Source of the DNA: Acetobacteraceae bacterium
GTDB taxonomy: Bacteria; Pseudomonadota; Alphaproteobacteria; Acetobacterales; Acetobacteraceae
Reading direction: 5' to 3'
NCBI GenBank assembly: GCA_947478535.1
Contig: CANJXD010000030.1
Span: 1-21,158, forward strand
DNA length: 21,158 nucleotides
Under the pieces are notes generated by a model that worked only from the letters and a program-made list of their open reading frames with translations, was not told where the DNA came from and did no database searches. Shown piece by piece: positions 14,432 through 21,158 of the stretch. A program made the position numbers and the translations under genes. The stretch's first letter is position 1. Each line of letters begins with the position of its first letter.

Positions 14432-16132
14432 TCAGGCCGCCCGCATCCGCTCGGCGAAGCTTGCCACTTCTGCCCGCAGGGTGCTGCCCTGGTTGCCGAC
14501 ATCCACCCCGGCTTCGCGCAGGGTCGTGATGCTGGCGGCACCGGCCGCGACATCCTTCGTCAGAGTCTCGATATCCTCGGCGGCGTCCTGCGCGCCCTTC
14601 GCGGCCCCCGCCGCGTTGCGGGCGATGTCCTGCGTCGCGCTGCTCTGCTGTTCGACGGCCGCGGCGATGGAGGCCGTCACCTCCTCCATCCGCGCCACAG
14701 CTGCGGCGATGCCACGCACCGCGCCCACCGCATCATCCGTCGCGCCGCGCATGCTGCCGATCTGCGCAGCGATCTCCTCCGTCGCCTTGCCGGTCTGCGC
14801 GGCCAGCGCCTTCACTTCCTGCGCCACCACGGCAAAGCCCTTCCCGGCCTCGCCAGCGCGGGCGGCCTCGATGGTCGCGTTCAGGGCCAGCAGGTTCGTC
14901 TGTCCGGCGATGTCGCTGATCAGCCGCACGACGTCTCCGATCCGGGAGGCCGCTTCCGCCAGCCCCGCCACGGTGGTGTCGGAGGCGCGAGCGGCCTGCG
15001 CCGCTTCCTGCGCGGCGCGCGCGCTTTCGGCGACTTGGCGGGTGATTTCGACCACCGAGGCGGAAAGCTGCTCCGCCGCCGCGGCCACGGCATGCACGTT
15101 CTGGGTCGCCTGGCCGATTCCGGTGGCGCTGCGCTCGGCGCGATGGTTGGTGCGCTGCCCGGCTTCCCCCACCGCATCGGCGGCCTTGAGCAGAGCCGTC
15201 GCGGCGCTGGCGACGCGGCCCGCGATGTCACCCAGCTTTTCCTCCAGCTCCGTCGCCGTGGCGGCGCGCAGGCTGCGCCGCGCGGCAGAAGCCTGTTCGC
15301 GCTCGACTTCCGCCTCGGCCTGGCGCTGCCGCGCCTGGGCGGTCGCGTCCCGCAGCCACGCCGTCGCACGGCCGATATCGCCGAGCTCGTCGTGGCGGTC
15401 CACGCAGGGGATGGTGGTCTCGATCCGCCCTTCGCCGATTTCCCGCACCGCCCTTGCAAGGCTGACCATCGGGCGCATCGACCAGCGCAACAGCGCCCAA
15501 AGGCCGATCGCCACCACCACCGCGAGAATGCCGCCGCCCAGGGCCAGGTCGCGCTGCTGGGCTTCGACGGTCGCCTCCGCCGCTGCCAGGTCCTGGCCCA
15601 CGAACAGGATGCCGATCGGCTGGCCGGCCGCATCGCGGATCGGCTGGTAGATGGTCAGGTGCGGGCGACCAAGGATCATCGCCTCGCCGCGATAGACCTC
15701 CCCCCGCCGCACCGATTCCAGCGCCGGCCCCGGGCCGAGCACCGTGCCGACGGCGCGGCCGCCATCGGGACGCGGCACATTGGTGGCCACCCGGACCTCC
15801 CGCGCGAAGATGGTGGCGACGCCACCACCGCCCTGCTTCACCCGGTCGGGCACGCGGTGGTTCTCGTTCATCAACGTGTCGCCAAGGAACAGGCGGTTGT
15901 CGCCTTCCAGGCGCCAGGTGCCACCCATATCGCCCACCAGCGCATTCATCAGCGCGATGCTGCGTTCCAACTGGCGCCCGGCGGCCGCCCTTTCATGCAC
16001 CCGCAGGGACTGGATGCTCCAGGCGCCGAGCATCGCGAAGCTCGCCAGCAGGGTCGCCAGCACCAGGATCAGGATGCGCGCCCGCAGCCCTAGGCCAGCC
16101 AGCAGGCGCGAAGGGAAGGTGGGCAGCTTCAT
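14432..16132 (-). CDS. Methyl-accepting chemotaxis protein with periplasmic Cache-like sensor
   Basis: A 566-residue chemoreceptor. Membrane segment 1 is residues 20-38 and segment 2 about 196-215. The 155-residue periplasmic part between them has the form of a single Cache domain ([15 protein letters not shown], then a strand [44 protein letters not shown] and [13 protein letters not shown]). A HAMP domain follows (about 216-270). The cytoplasmic signalling hairpin tip is at 398-443 ([20 protein letters not shown]...[13 protein letters not shown]), which contacts CheA and CheW. There is no C-terminal CheR/CheB tether pentapeptide. The frame is open upstream to 16327, but the ATG at 16132 gives [11 protein letters not shown] directly before segment 1. 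No che genes are adjacent. The ligand is unknown; Cache sensors often bind organic acids or amino acids. Confidence 0.93.
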   Translation of the reverse strand: MKLPTFPSRLLAGLGLRARILILVLATLLASFAMLGAWSIQSLRVHERAAAGRQLERSIALMNALVGDMGGTWRLEGDNRLFLGDTLMNENHRVPDRVKQGGGGVATIFAREVRVATNVPRPDGGRAVGTVLGPGPALESVRRGEVYRGEAMILGRPHLTIYQPIRDAAGQPIGILFVGQDLAAAEATVEAQQRDLALGGGILAVVVAIGLWALLRWSMRPMVSLARAVREIGEGRIETTIPCVDRHDELGDIGRATAWLRDATAQARQRQAEAEVEREQASAARRSLRAATATELEEKLGDIAGRVASAATALLKAADAVGEAGQRTNHRAERSATGIGQATQNVHAVAAAAEQLSASVVEITRQVAESARAAQEAAQAARASDTTVAGLAEAASRIGDVVRLISDIAGQTNLLALNATIEAARAGEAGKGFAVVAQEVKALAAQTGKATEEIAAQIGSMRGATDDAVGAVRGIAAAVARMEEVTASIAAAVEQQSSATQDIARNAAGAAKGAQDAAEDIETLTKDVAAGAASITTLREAGVDVGNQGSTLRAEVASFAERMRAA

Positions 16133-16166
16133 GGTGGCGTGACCGTGTTCTGGCGCTACCCGGCAC

Positions 16167-16181
16167 GGCGCATCATGCGCC
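16167..16181. promoter_or_regulatory. 15-bp dyad upstream of the chemoreceptor gene
   Basis: GGCGCAT and ATGCGCC are perfect inverted arms around a single central base, 34 bases before the chemoreceptor ATG. The shape suits a repressor or activator operator rather than an RNA hairpin. GC-rich palindromes arise by chance fairly often here. Confidence 0.25.
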
Positions 16182-16248
16182 AGGCCAAGCGACGGGTGTG
16201 GCGCCCAACTGGGGATGGGCTGCCAGCACCATGCCGACGGCGCCTTAA

Positions 16249-16269
16249 CGCCCGGTGAAGCGCCGGGCG
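16249..16269 (-). terminator. Possible terminator after argF
   Basis: A 7-bp perfect stem (CGCCCGG / CCGGGCG) with a 7-base loop lies 36 bases after the argF stop on the minus strand and is followed by TTAAGG. The U tract is minimal, so termination may be partial, and read-through into the chemoreceptor gene is possible. Confidence 0.35.
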
Positions 16270-16305
16270 AGCATTTCAGACCTGGCCCTATCCAAGCGTG
16301 TGGCC

Positions 16306-17253
16306 TTACCCAAGCCCGAGCGCCCACAGAAGAACGCCCTTCTGGGCGTGCAGACGGTTCTCAGCCTCGTCGAACACTACGCTTTGCGGGCCGTCCATCA
16401 CCTCATCGGTGATCTCCTCCCCCCGATGGGCGGGCAGGCAGTGCATGACGATCGCATCCGGCGCGGCGTGCTTCAGCAGCGCGCCGTTCACCTGGTAGGG
16501 GGCGAGCAGGTTGTGGCGGTTGACCTGCGCCTCCCCCTTTTCGTCCGACATGGACACCCATGTGTCGGTCACGACGCAGCGCGCGCCCCTGACGGCGGCG
16601 ATGGGGTCCGCGGTCAGCTCGATCTTCGCACCCTCGGTCCGCGCCCAGTCGATGAGCTGGGCCGGCGGCGCCAGTTCCGGCGGTGTCGCCAGCCGCAAGG
16701 TGAAGCCGAAGCGCGCGGCGGCCTGGATGAAACTCTGGGCGACGTTGTTGCCATCGCCGGTCCAGGCGATGACCTGGCCGGCGATCGGGCCGCGATGTTC
16801 CTCAAACGTCATGATGTCGGCCATCAGCTGGCAGGGATGGGACACGTCCGTCAGCCCGTTGATGACCGGCACCGTCGCGTGTGCCGCGAGCTCGCGGATC
16901 TTCGCGACACTGTCCGTGCGCAGCATGATCGCATCGACGTAGCGCGACAGCACCTTCGCGGTATCCGCCGGCGTTTCGCCGCGCCCGAGCTGCATGTCCC
17001 GCGACGACAGCACCACCACATCGCCGCCGAGCTGGCGGATTCCGACCTCGAAGGAGACGCGGGTGCGGGTGGACGGCTTCTCGAAGATCAGCGCGATGGA
17101 TTTCCCGGCCAGTGGCTTGCCCGCCACCAGGCCACGCTTGGCCTGGGCGCCGAGGTCCAGCATGCGGCGCAACGTCGCCGCATCCAGGTCCATCAACTCG
17201 AGAAAATGCCGGGGGGGACCGCCCCCCGGCACAGACTTGAACGCCACACTCAC
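16306..17253 (-). CDS. argF: Ornithine carbamoyltransferase
   Basis: A 315-residue cytoplasmic enzyme that makes citrulline from ornithine and carbamoyl phosphate in arginine biosynthesis. Diagnostic motifs are all present: the carbamoyl-phosphate loop [13 protein letters not shown] (58-70), the HPCQ block in [24 protein letters not shown], the ornithine-binding DTWVSMSDE, and [12 protein letters not shown] near the end. The start is a GTG overlapping the argD stop (GTGA, 17250-17253). Other GTGs at 17247 and 17232 are possible, but conserved sequence ([10 protein letters not shown]) begins at residue 15, so the start must lie before it. Residues 9-14 (PGGGPP) are encoded by a perfect 9-bp GC hairpin followed by UUUU. 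Confidence 0.97.
   Translation of the reverse strand: MSVAFKSVPGGGPPRHFLELMDLDAATLRRMLDLGAQAKRGLVAGKPLAGKSIALIFEKPSTRTRVSFEVGIRQLGGDVVVLSSRDMQLGRGETPADTAKVLSRYVDAIMLRTDSVAKIRELAAHATVPVINGLTDVSHPCQLMADIMTFEEHRGPIAGQVIAWTGDGNNVAQSFIQAAARFGFTLRLATPPELAPPAQLIDWARTEGAKIELTADPIAAVRGARCVVTDTWVSMSDEKGEAQVNRHNLLAPYQVNGALLKHAAPDAIVMHCLPAHRGEEITDEVMDGPQSVVFDEAENRLHAQKGVLLWALGLG
17203..17230 (-). terminator. Terminator-like GC hairpin inside the start of argF
   Basis: On the argF message, GCCGGGGGG (17230-17222) and CCCCCCGGC (17216-17208) form a perfect 9-bp stem with a 5-base loop, followed at once by AUUUUC (17207-17202). The form is that of an intrinsic terminator, but it lies within codons 8-15 of argF as annotated. 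It could attenuate argF relative to argD or slow initiation. The structure is seen; its activity is inferred. Confidence 0.5.
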
Positions 17254-18449
17254 TGAGCCGCGACCTGCTGTGTGGGCGTCAGCTTCGCGCAGGCGAGGTC
17301 GAGCAGTGCCACCGCCTCATCCGCCTCGGCTTCCGTGATGATGAGCGGCGGCGCGAGGCGCAGCACGTTCATCCCCGCGGCGACGGTCAGCAGCCCTTCC
17401 CGCATGGCGGCTTCCTGCAGCGCGCCATTCCCCACCGCGTCGTGCAGCCGGATGCCGAGCAGCAGCCCGGCGCCCTGGATGCCGGCGATGACGGTCGGGT
17501 GGCGCGTCGCAAGCCCGAGCAGCCCGTGCCAGAGATGGCGGGCTACGCGATCGACGCCATCGAGGAAGCCGGGGGCGAGGACCACGTCCAGCACGGCATT
17601 GCCGGCCGCGCAGGCCAGCGGGTTGCCGCCATAGGTGTGACCATGCGTGCCGGGCTTCAGGTGCTTGGCCACCCTTTCCTTCGCCAGGACGGCGCCGAGC
17701 GGGAAGCCGCCGCCGATGCCCTTGGCGGCGGACATCACATCCGGCTCGATCCCGGCCCATTGATGCGCCCAGAGCTTGCCGGAGCGCCCCATGCCGGTCT
17801 GCACCTCATCGAGCGCGAGCAGCAGGCCGAATTCGTCGCAGACGGCGCGCAGTTCGCGCAGGAAGCGCAGATCGGCGGGGCGGACGCCGCCCTCGCCCTG
17901 GATCGGCTCGATCAGGATCGCCGCCGTCTCGCTGCCGATCGCGTCCCGCACCGCGTTCATGTTGCCGAAGGGAACATGGTCAAAGCCCTGCACCGGCGGG
18001 CCGAAGCCCGCGAGGTACTTGGCATTGCCGGTGGCGGAGATCATCGCCAGCGTGCGGCCGTGGAAGGCGCCCTCGAAGCAGATGGTGCGGTAGCGCTCGG
18101 GGTGGCCGTTTTCCGCGTGGTATTTGCGGACGGCCTTGATCATGCCCTCATTCGCCTCGGCGCCCGAATTGCAGAACAGCACGCTGTCGGCAAAGGAGGC
18201 GGCGACATGGCGCGCGGCCAGTTCCTCTGCCTGCGGGACGCGATAGAGGTTCGAGACGTGCATCACCCGCGCCGCCTGCTCGGCAATGGCCTGCACGAGG
18301 TGCGGATGGCCGTGCCCGATGGAGGAGGTCGCGATGCCCGCGCCGAAGTCCAGGTATCGTCGCCCGTCCGAGGCCCAGAGACGCGCACCCTCACCCTTCT
18401 CGAAGGCGAGGTCGGCACGGGCGTAGTTCGGCATCAAGGCGGGGATCAC
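17250..18449 (-). CDS. argD: Acetylornithine aminotransferase
   Basis: A 399-residue class III PLP-dependent aminotransferase that converts N-acetylglutamate semialdehyde to N-acetylornithine and may also act on succinyldiaminopimelate. It shows [18 protein letters not shown] (32-49), [10 protein letters not shown] (92-101, phosphate-binding), FEGAFHGRT (125-133), [11 protein letters not shown] (181-191), the cofactor-binding [12 protein letters not shown] (213-224) and the PLP lysine Lys243 in [15 protein letters not shown]. The frame is open far upstream, but the GTG at 18449 is chosen: GGAGG lies eight bases before it, and [14 protein letters not shown] is the family's normal start. It forms an operon with argF. 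Confidence 0.96.
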   Translation of the reverse strand: MIPALMPNYARADLAFEKGEGARLWASDGRRYLDFGAGIATSSIGHGHPHLVQAIAEQAARVMHVSNLYRVPQAEELAARHVAASFADSVLFCNSGAEANEGMIKAVRKYHAENGHPERYRTICFEGAFHGRTLAMISATGNAKYLAGFGPPVQGFDHVPFGNMNAVRDAIGSETAAILIEPIQGEGGVRPADLRFLRELRAVCDEFGLLLALDEVQTGMGRSGKLWAHQWAGIEPDVMSAAKGIGGGFPLGAVLAKERVAKHLKPGTHGHTYGGNPLACAAGNAVLDVVLAPGFLDGVDRVARHLWHGLLGLATRHPTVIAGIQGAGLLLGIRLHDAVGNGALQEAAMREGLLTVAAGMNVLRLAPPLIITEAEADEAVALLDLACAKLTPTQQVAAQ

Positions 18450-18513
18450 GGATACAGCCTCCGTCTCTCCGCGCGGCCGAGCGCCCTTCGCCCGGCGGGC
18501 GCGGAAGCGCGGG

Positions 18514-18542
18514 AAAATGCATGAAATGATGCAGGTGGTCAA
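18514..18542 (-). promoter_or_regulatory. Candidate argD promoter with overlapping dyad
   Basis: On the minus strand TTGACC (18542-18537, five of six to consensus) and CATTTT (18519-18514, three of six) are 17 bases apart, in the most AT-rich part of the gap. The spacer contains the dyad TGCAT-N6-ATGCA (18518-18533), a plausible operator. The arms recall ArgR half-sites, but the 6-base centre differs from the usual 4. Transcription would begin about 60 bases before argD. Confidence 0.45.
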
Positions 18543-18547
18543 AGGAT

Positions 18548-18605
18548 GGGCGGCAGGCCGTTTCCAGCCGGCCGCCCGGAACCCCCCCCGGATGAGGGGG
18601 AAAAC
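18548..18605 (-). terminator. Two consecutive hairpins after the lipoprotein gene
   Basis: Just beyond the lipoprotein stop, a C5/G5 stem (18582-18600 region) is followed by a second stem with perfect 7-bp outer arms GGGCGGC/GCCGCCC (18548-18577). The minus-strand sequence after it is ATCCTTTG, a poor U tract. Together they probably separate the PRC/lipoprotein operon from argDF. Confidence 0.4.
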
Positions 18606-18606
18606 C

Positions 18607-18960
18607 CTATTGGCGGACGCCGCCGCTGTTCTGCGGATAGGCGCCGGAGGTGTTGGACCCGGTCCCCCGGTCATAGGCGCGCTGCGTCGCCGTGCCGGGC
18701 GGGTTGCCCGGCATGCCGTCGGTTTGCGCAGGGAAGGCGCCGGAGGTGTTGGTCCCCGCCGCGCGGTCCAGCGCCCGCGTCGCCCCGGTGCCGGACGGGT
18801 TGTTGCCCGTGCCATCGGGGCTGGTGGGCGGGCTGCCCGTCACACGGTCATAGGCCCGCTGGGTGGCGGTGGAGGGCGGGTTGCCCGGGCTGCCATCGCG
18901 CCGGTCGGCGCAGGCGGCCACGGGGATGACGGCTGCAAGCAGCAGGAGGGAGAGCTTCAT
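18607..18960 (-). CDS. Small lipoprotein with repeated NPP/TATQRA motif
   Basis: A 117-residue protein. The start at 18960 has AAGGA about nine bases upstream and gives the signal MKLSLLLLAAVIPVAAC, whose lipobox VAAC predicts lipidation of Cys17. The mature part has no known domain and consists of three copies of a roughly 21-residue unit (22-42, 49-69, 81-101). Each unit has DG, then a Pro/Asn-rich turn (PGNPP in copies 1 and 3), then a TATQRAYDR-like helix and TG. NTSGAFP and NTSGAYP follow copies 2 and 3. Copies 1 and 3 are near identical, copy 2 diverged. The same unit occurs twice in the adjacent PRC-barrel protein, so the genes share a domain by duplication. It lies 14 bases after that gene. 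Function unknown. Confidence 0.8.
   Translation of the reverse strand: MKLSLLLLAAVIPVAACADRRDGSPGNPPSTATQRAYDRVTGSPPTSPDGTGNNPSGTGATRALDRAAGTNTSGAFPAQTDGMPGNPPGTATQRAYDRGTGSNTSGAYPQNSGGVRQ
18635..18900 (-). repeat. Direct repeats coding for the 21-residue unit
   Basis: Three related stretches about 90-100 bases apart encode the repeated units of the lipoprotein. Within them, GCGCCGGAGGTGTTGG recurs at about 18641 and 18738, and GGCGGGTTGCCCGG recurs near 18699 and 18876. The repeats are probably prone to recombination. Confidence 0.6.
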
Positions 18961-18974
18961 GATCGTTTTCCTTC

Positions 18975-19640
18975 TCAACCGCGGCGCGTCTTGTCGGCGT
19001 AGGAGAAGGCCGGCAGCGTCTCCAGGCTTTCCTTGCTCGCGCCCTGCAGCATCCAGCGATTGCGGGCGGCGTTGTGGCTCAGCCGTGCGTAGGGCACTGC
19101 CACCAGCCGCGCACCGATGCCGAGGAAGCCGCCGACGGAGATCACCGCCACGGGCTGCCCGCCGCCGGCCGGGATGATGAGGTCATCGACCTCCCCGATG
19201 CTGTCATTCGCCTCATTGTAGACGGTCGAGCCGACCACCTGGCTGGCGCGGCGGCCATCCTGAAGGTGCATGCTGTCCACGGTGAGGCCCGGGGTCGTGG
19301 CGATGGTCGCGTTGCCCGTGGTGGTGCCCATGGTGGTGCCCGTGGTGGAGCCCGTGGTGGCGCGATCCAGCGCGCGGCCGGCCGCGGTGCCCGGCGGGTT
19401 GGTGCCGGTGCCATCGGCGTCGGTACGCGTGCCAGTGACACTGTCGAGTGCGCGCTGGGTGGCGGTGGAGGGCGGGTTGCCCGGCATGCCGTCGCGGGGG
19501 GACATGGTGCCAGGCGCCTGCGCCGTGACGCCACCGCGGGCATCGCCGGGGATGGTGCTGCCCTGGCCAAAGGCGAGCATCGGAGCGGCGCAAAGTGCGG
19601 CGGCACTCGTCATCGCGATGAGGGAATTTCGGCTGAGCAT
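18975..19640 (-). CDS. Exported PRC-barrel domain protein with the same repeat
   Basis: A 221-residue protein. The signal peptide MLSRNSLIAMTSAAALCAAPMLAFG is probably cut near residue 25. Two copies of the DG..NPP..TA..RALD unit follow (49-70, beginning DGMPGNPPSTATQRALD, and 76-97), then a Thr/Gly-rich linker (96-118) with several TTG steps. A PRC-barrel domain fills about 130-188 (DGRRASQVVGSTVYNEANDSIGEVDDLII...AVISVGGFLGIGARLVAVPYARL). PRC barrels are small beta-barrels of bacterial photosynthetic reaction centre H subunits, RimM and many exported stress proteins. The ATG has GGGAGA nine bases upstream. The lipoprotein gene follows after 14 bases. A sigma-EcfG-like promoter and a leader hairpin precede it, which would suit stress induction. 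Confidence 0.87.
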   Translation of the reverse strand: MLSRNSLIAMTSAAALCAAPMLAFGQGSTIPGDARGGVTAQAPGTMSPRDGMPGNPPSTATQRALDSVTGTRTDADGTGTNPPGTAAGRALDRATTGSTTGTTMGTTTGNATIATTPGLTVDSMHLQDGRRASQVVGSTVYNEANDSIGEVDDLIIPAGGGQPVAVISVGGFLGIGARLVAVPYARLSHNAARNRWMLQGASKESLETLPAFSYADKTRRG

Positions 19641-19660
19641 GGTGCATTCTCCCGGGGTTT

Positions 19661-19680
19661 CGCGGAGCGGAAACTCCGCG
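19661..19680 (-). promoter_or_regulatory. Leader hairpin upstream of the PRC-barrel gene
   Basis: CGCGGAG and CTCCGCG form a perfect 7-bp stem with a 6-base loop, ending 20 bases before the start codon and just above the GGGAGA ribosome binding site. It could stabilise the leader. It is not followed by a U tract on the minus strand, so a terminator for the permease is less likely. Confidence 0.4.
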
Positions 19681-19691
19681 CGTGGAGACCC

Positions 19692-19717
19692 AACGCCGGT
19701 GGCGGGCGATTGGTTGC
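19692..19717 (-). promoter_or_regulatory. Possible sigma-EcfG (general stress) promoter for the PRC/lipoprotein operon
   Basis: On the minus strand GCAAC (19717-19713) and CGTT (19695-19692) are 17 bases apart. The alphaproteobacterial EcfG consensus is GGAAC-N16/17-CGTT, so one base differs. The placement, about 50 bases before the start codon, is right, and PRC-barrel proteins are frequent members of that regulon. Only pattern matching supports this. Confidence 0.35.
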
Positions 19718-19736
19718 GTGGCGCGCTGCCTGGTGT

Positions 19737-19799
19737 GGCCCGGAGGCATAAGCCTCAGGCCCAGAGGCGTAAGCCTTAGGCCCGGAGGCGCCAGCCCTT
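19737..19799 (-). repeat. Three tandem 21-bp repeats across the permease 3' end
   Basis: Copies at 19737-19757, 19758-19778 and 19779-19799 share the core GGCCCGGAGGC followed by a GCC-containing end. The first two contain GAGGC(A/G)TAAGCCT, which can fold on itself. The third encodes the last residues of the permease (GWRLRA), and its TAA stop lies in copy 2. Copies 1 and 2 would extend the protein as GLRL repeats if the stops (TAA, TGA) were absent, so the array probably grew by slippage at the gene end. Confidence 0.7.
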
Positions 19800-20642
19800 C
19801 CGCACCAGGTTCAGGGTGATGGTCCACAGCACCAGGTTCACCGTGAGCAAAGCGGCCAGGCCCAGCAGGGTGCTGCCTTCCACATGGCCGGTCATGCCGG
19901 CGCGAAAGCCGTCGATCATCCAGAACAGCGGGTCCGCATGGGCGATGCTGCGGACCGGCTCGGGCAGGCGCTCCACCGAGTAGAAGGTGCCGGACAGGAA
20001 GGCGAGCGGGGTGATCACGAAGTTGGTGATGGTCGCCATCTGGTCGAATTTCTGGCTCCACAGCCCCGCCAGCACGCCGAGCATCGCCATCAGCGTCGAT
20101 CCCAGCGCGGCGAAGGCGATCGCCGTCAGCGGGCCTGGGACGGGGAAATCCACCAGCGGCCACATCGTCGCCACCACCACCGCGGCCACCGCCATGCCGC
20201 GCAGCGCCCCGCCGGCGACCAACCCGCCGAGCAGGGCCGCCGGCGGCAGCGGCGCCATCAGCAGGTCCACGATGTTGCCCTGCACCTTCATGATGATGAG
20301 GGAGGAGGAGCTATTGGCGAAGGCGTTCTGCGCCAACGCCATCACCACAAGCCCCGCGCCGAGGAATTGCAGGTAGGGAATGCCCCCCACCTCCTTCTTC
20401 ACTTCCCCGAGAGCGAGCACGAAGACCGCCAGGAACAGCAGCGTGGTTACCACCGGCGCGCCCAAGGTCTGCGCCCAGACCTTCAGGAAGCGCTTCGTCT
20501 CCCGCCCCGTCAGCGCCAGGAAGCCGCGCAAGGCGGGGTGCCTGGCGTCGATCGGGCTGACGCCGAGGCTCATCGTGCCGAGCTTGGGCGGAAGCTCCGC
20601 GCTCGGCGCATGGTTGGGGAGGTTGGGATGATGGGTCGCCAT
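19776..20642 (-). CDS. ABC-2 type transporter permease
   Basis: A 288-residue membrane protein (from the ATG at 20642) with six predicted membrane segments (about 58-78, 90-108, 136-160, 171-194, 207-222, 258-280). GRETKRFLKVWAQTLGAPVVTTLLFLAVFVLALG precedes and forms the first segment. The ABC-2 signature TPLAFLSGTFYSVERLPEPV is at 211-230, followed by NPLFW-like ADPLFWMIDGFRAG. It resembles the YadH-type exporter permeases. The ATPase that should drive it is not next to it on either side within the window. The start is uncertain: an ATG at 20573 (265 residues) would remove a Pro-rich N-terminus and leave more room for promoters, since 20642 is only 29 bases from the divergent recX start. 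Neither start has a good ribosome binding site. Substrate unknown. Confidence 0.88.
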   Translation of the reverse strand: MATHHPNLPNHAPSAELPPKLGTMSLGVSPIDARHPALRGFLALTGRETKRFLKVWAQTLGAPVVTTLLFLAVFVLALGEVKKEVGGIPYLQFLGAGLVVMALAQNAFANSSSSLIIMKVQGNIVDLLMAPLPPAALLGGLVAGGALRGMAVAAVVVATMWPLVDFPVPGPLTAIAFAALGSTLMAMLGVLAGLWSQKFDQMATITNFVITPLAFLSGTFYSVERLPEPVRSIAHADPLFWMIDGFRAGMTGHVEGSTLLGLAALLTVNLVLWTITLNLVRKGWRLRA

Positions 20643-20671
20643 GGGCGGGCGGACCATGGCAGAATTGGCCC

Positions 20672-21158
20672 ATGGCACAAGAGAGGCGGAACCGCGGCCG
20701 CCCATCCCCCCCAAGGGGTCCCGCAGCGGGTCAGGCCAGGGCCGATCAGGCGCCTCGCCCCCCGGGTCCGGTTCCCGATGCCGCGCTGCTTAAGGAAGCG
20801 GCGGTCAACCACCTCGCGCGCTTTGCCGCGACCGAGGCAGGGCTGCGCCGTGTCCTGCAACGCCGGGTCGATCGCTGGGTACGGGAGGCGGAGGCCTTCG
20901 GGATGGAGGATATCGCCGCCCAGCGCGCCGCCGCCCGCGCCGCGGTGGCGGAGGTGGCGCGCGAGATGGCGGCCAGCGGCACGGTGGATGACGCGGCCTT
21001 CGCCGAAAGCCGCGCCCGGCGCTTGCTGCGCACCGGCTCCTCCCGCCGCGCCGCGCTGGCGCATCTCGCCCAAAAGGGTGTGGACAGCGAAACCGCCGCC
21101 GCCGCCGTGCCGGACAGTGCGGAGGCGGAGTTGGACGCCGCGCTGGCCTTTTGCCGCC
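20672..21158 (+). CDS. recX: RecX family regulatory protein, 3' end outside window
   Basis: The frame is open from the ATG at 20672 to the right edge (162 codons) with no stop, so the gene is partial. After a Pro/Arg-rich N-terminus it has the RecX layout: helix LLKEAAVNHLARFAATEAGLRRVLQRRVDRW (about 40-70), then MAASGTVDDAAFAESRARRLLRTGSSRRAALAHLAQKGVDSE (about 106-147), which matches the G-x-x-DDxxFAxxxxxxR...G..R....L..KGV core of the family. The protein continues into the third helical repeat at the edge. RecX binds RecA filaments and limits recombinase activity. It is divergent from the ABC-2 permease with very little space between them. No recA lies in view. An upstream start in this frame is not evident, and the ribosome binding site is weak. 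Confidence 0.8.
   Translation, partial: MAQERRNRGRPSPPRGPAAGQARADQAPRPPGPVPDAALLKEAAVNHLARFAATEAGLRRVLQRRVDRWVREAEAFGMEDIAAQRAAARAAVAEVAREMAASGTVDDAAFAESRARRLLRTGSSRRAALAHLAQKGVDSETAAAAVPDSAEAELDAALAFCR

Noticed and set aside
12361..14553. Minus-strand open frame of 730 codons
   Set aside because: It crosses the M16 gene in another frame and lies antisense to the GT-C gene. It has low-complexity composition and no motif.
14256..16093. Two long plus-strand frames over the chemoreceptor gene
   Set aside because: Both are antisense to a clear chemoreceptor with strong domain motifs; their residues (Ser/Ala or His/Arg runs) are shadows.
18450..18815. 122-codon N-terminal extension of argD
   Set aside because: The extension is Pro/Arg-rich and non-conserved. 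The GGAGG site and normal family start place initiation at 18449.
1..21158. CRISPR array, tRNA, rRNA, transposase or phage genes
   Set aside because: I saw no regularly spaced repeats of CRISPR type, no cloverleaf with a CCA end, no rRNA-like stretch and no mobile-element protein.

Overview
The window is a GC-rich, densely packed bacterial chromosome segment. Codon use (nearly all third positions G or C), frequent 4-bp start/stop overlaps, several Tat-type signal peptides, an argD-argF pair and general-stress-like promoter architecture point to an alphaproteobacterium, most likely Acetobacteraceae/Rhodospirillales (Roseomonas-like). That placement is inference from gene content and style. No rRNA, tRNA, CRISPR array, transposase or phage gene is visible, and no gene-free stretch exceeds 300 bases (the longest, 16133-16305, is 173 bases).

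Layout. (1) 1-446: the C-terminal end of an S49 (SppA/SohB-type) peptidase, convergent with dut (469-939, minus), which has a long imperfect dyad between its start and the next gene. (2) 1066-4413, minus: a tightly coupled four-gene operon in which every junction is a 4-bp ATGA overlap. It runs class I-type CoA-transferase alpha subunit, beta subunit, a class III (CaiB/BaiF) CoA-transferase, and a 176-residue protein I do not recognise. (3) 4526-10196, plus: a GNAT acetyltransferase, then a run of envelope proteins: a Tat-signal alpha/beta hydrolase, a 795-residue membrane protein with a spermidine-synthase-like Rossmann domain between two helical bundles, a Tat-signal protein-L-isoaspartate methyltransferase with a Pro/Ala-rich tail, and a DUF3047 protein. 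(4) 10205-12911, minus: a two-gene M16 peptidase operon, zinc-site subunit first and zinc-site-less subunit second. (5) 13024-14415, plus: a GT-C (family 39-like) membrane glycosyltransferase. (6) 14432-16132, minus: a methyl-accepting chemotaxis protein. (7) 16306-18449, minus: argD and argF, coupled by a GTGA overlap, with a terminator-like GC hairpin buried in the first codons of argF. (8) 18607-19640, minus: a small lipoprotein and a PRC-barrel protein that share an unusual repeated motif, behind a promoter resembling the sigma-EcfG general stress consensus. (9) 19776-20642, minus: an ABC-2 permease ending in a 21-bp tandem repeat, divergent from a recX gene that runs off the right edge.

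Most genes are ordinary. The parts that deserve a second look are the CoA-transferase/unknown operon, the Tat hydrolase/SpeE-like membrane protein/Tat isoaspartate methyltransferase module, the repeat-sharing lipoprotein/PRC pair, and three nucleic-acid structures (upstream of dut, inside argF, and at the permease 3' end).
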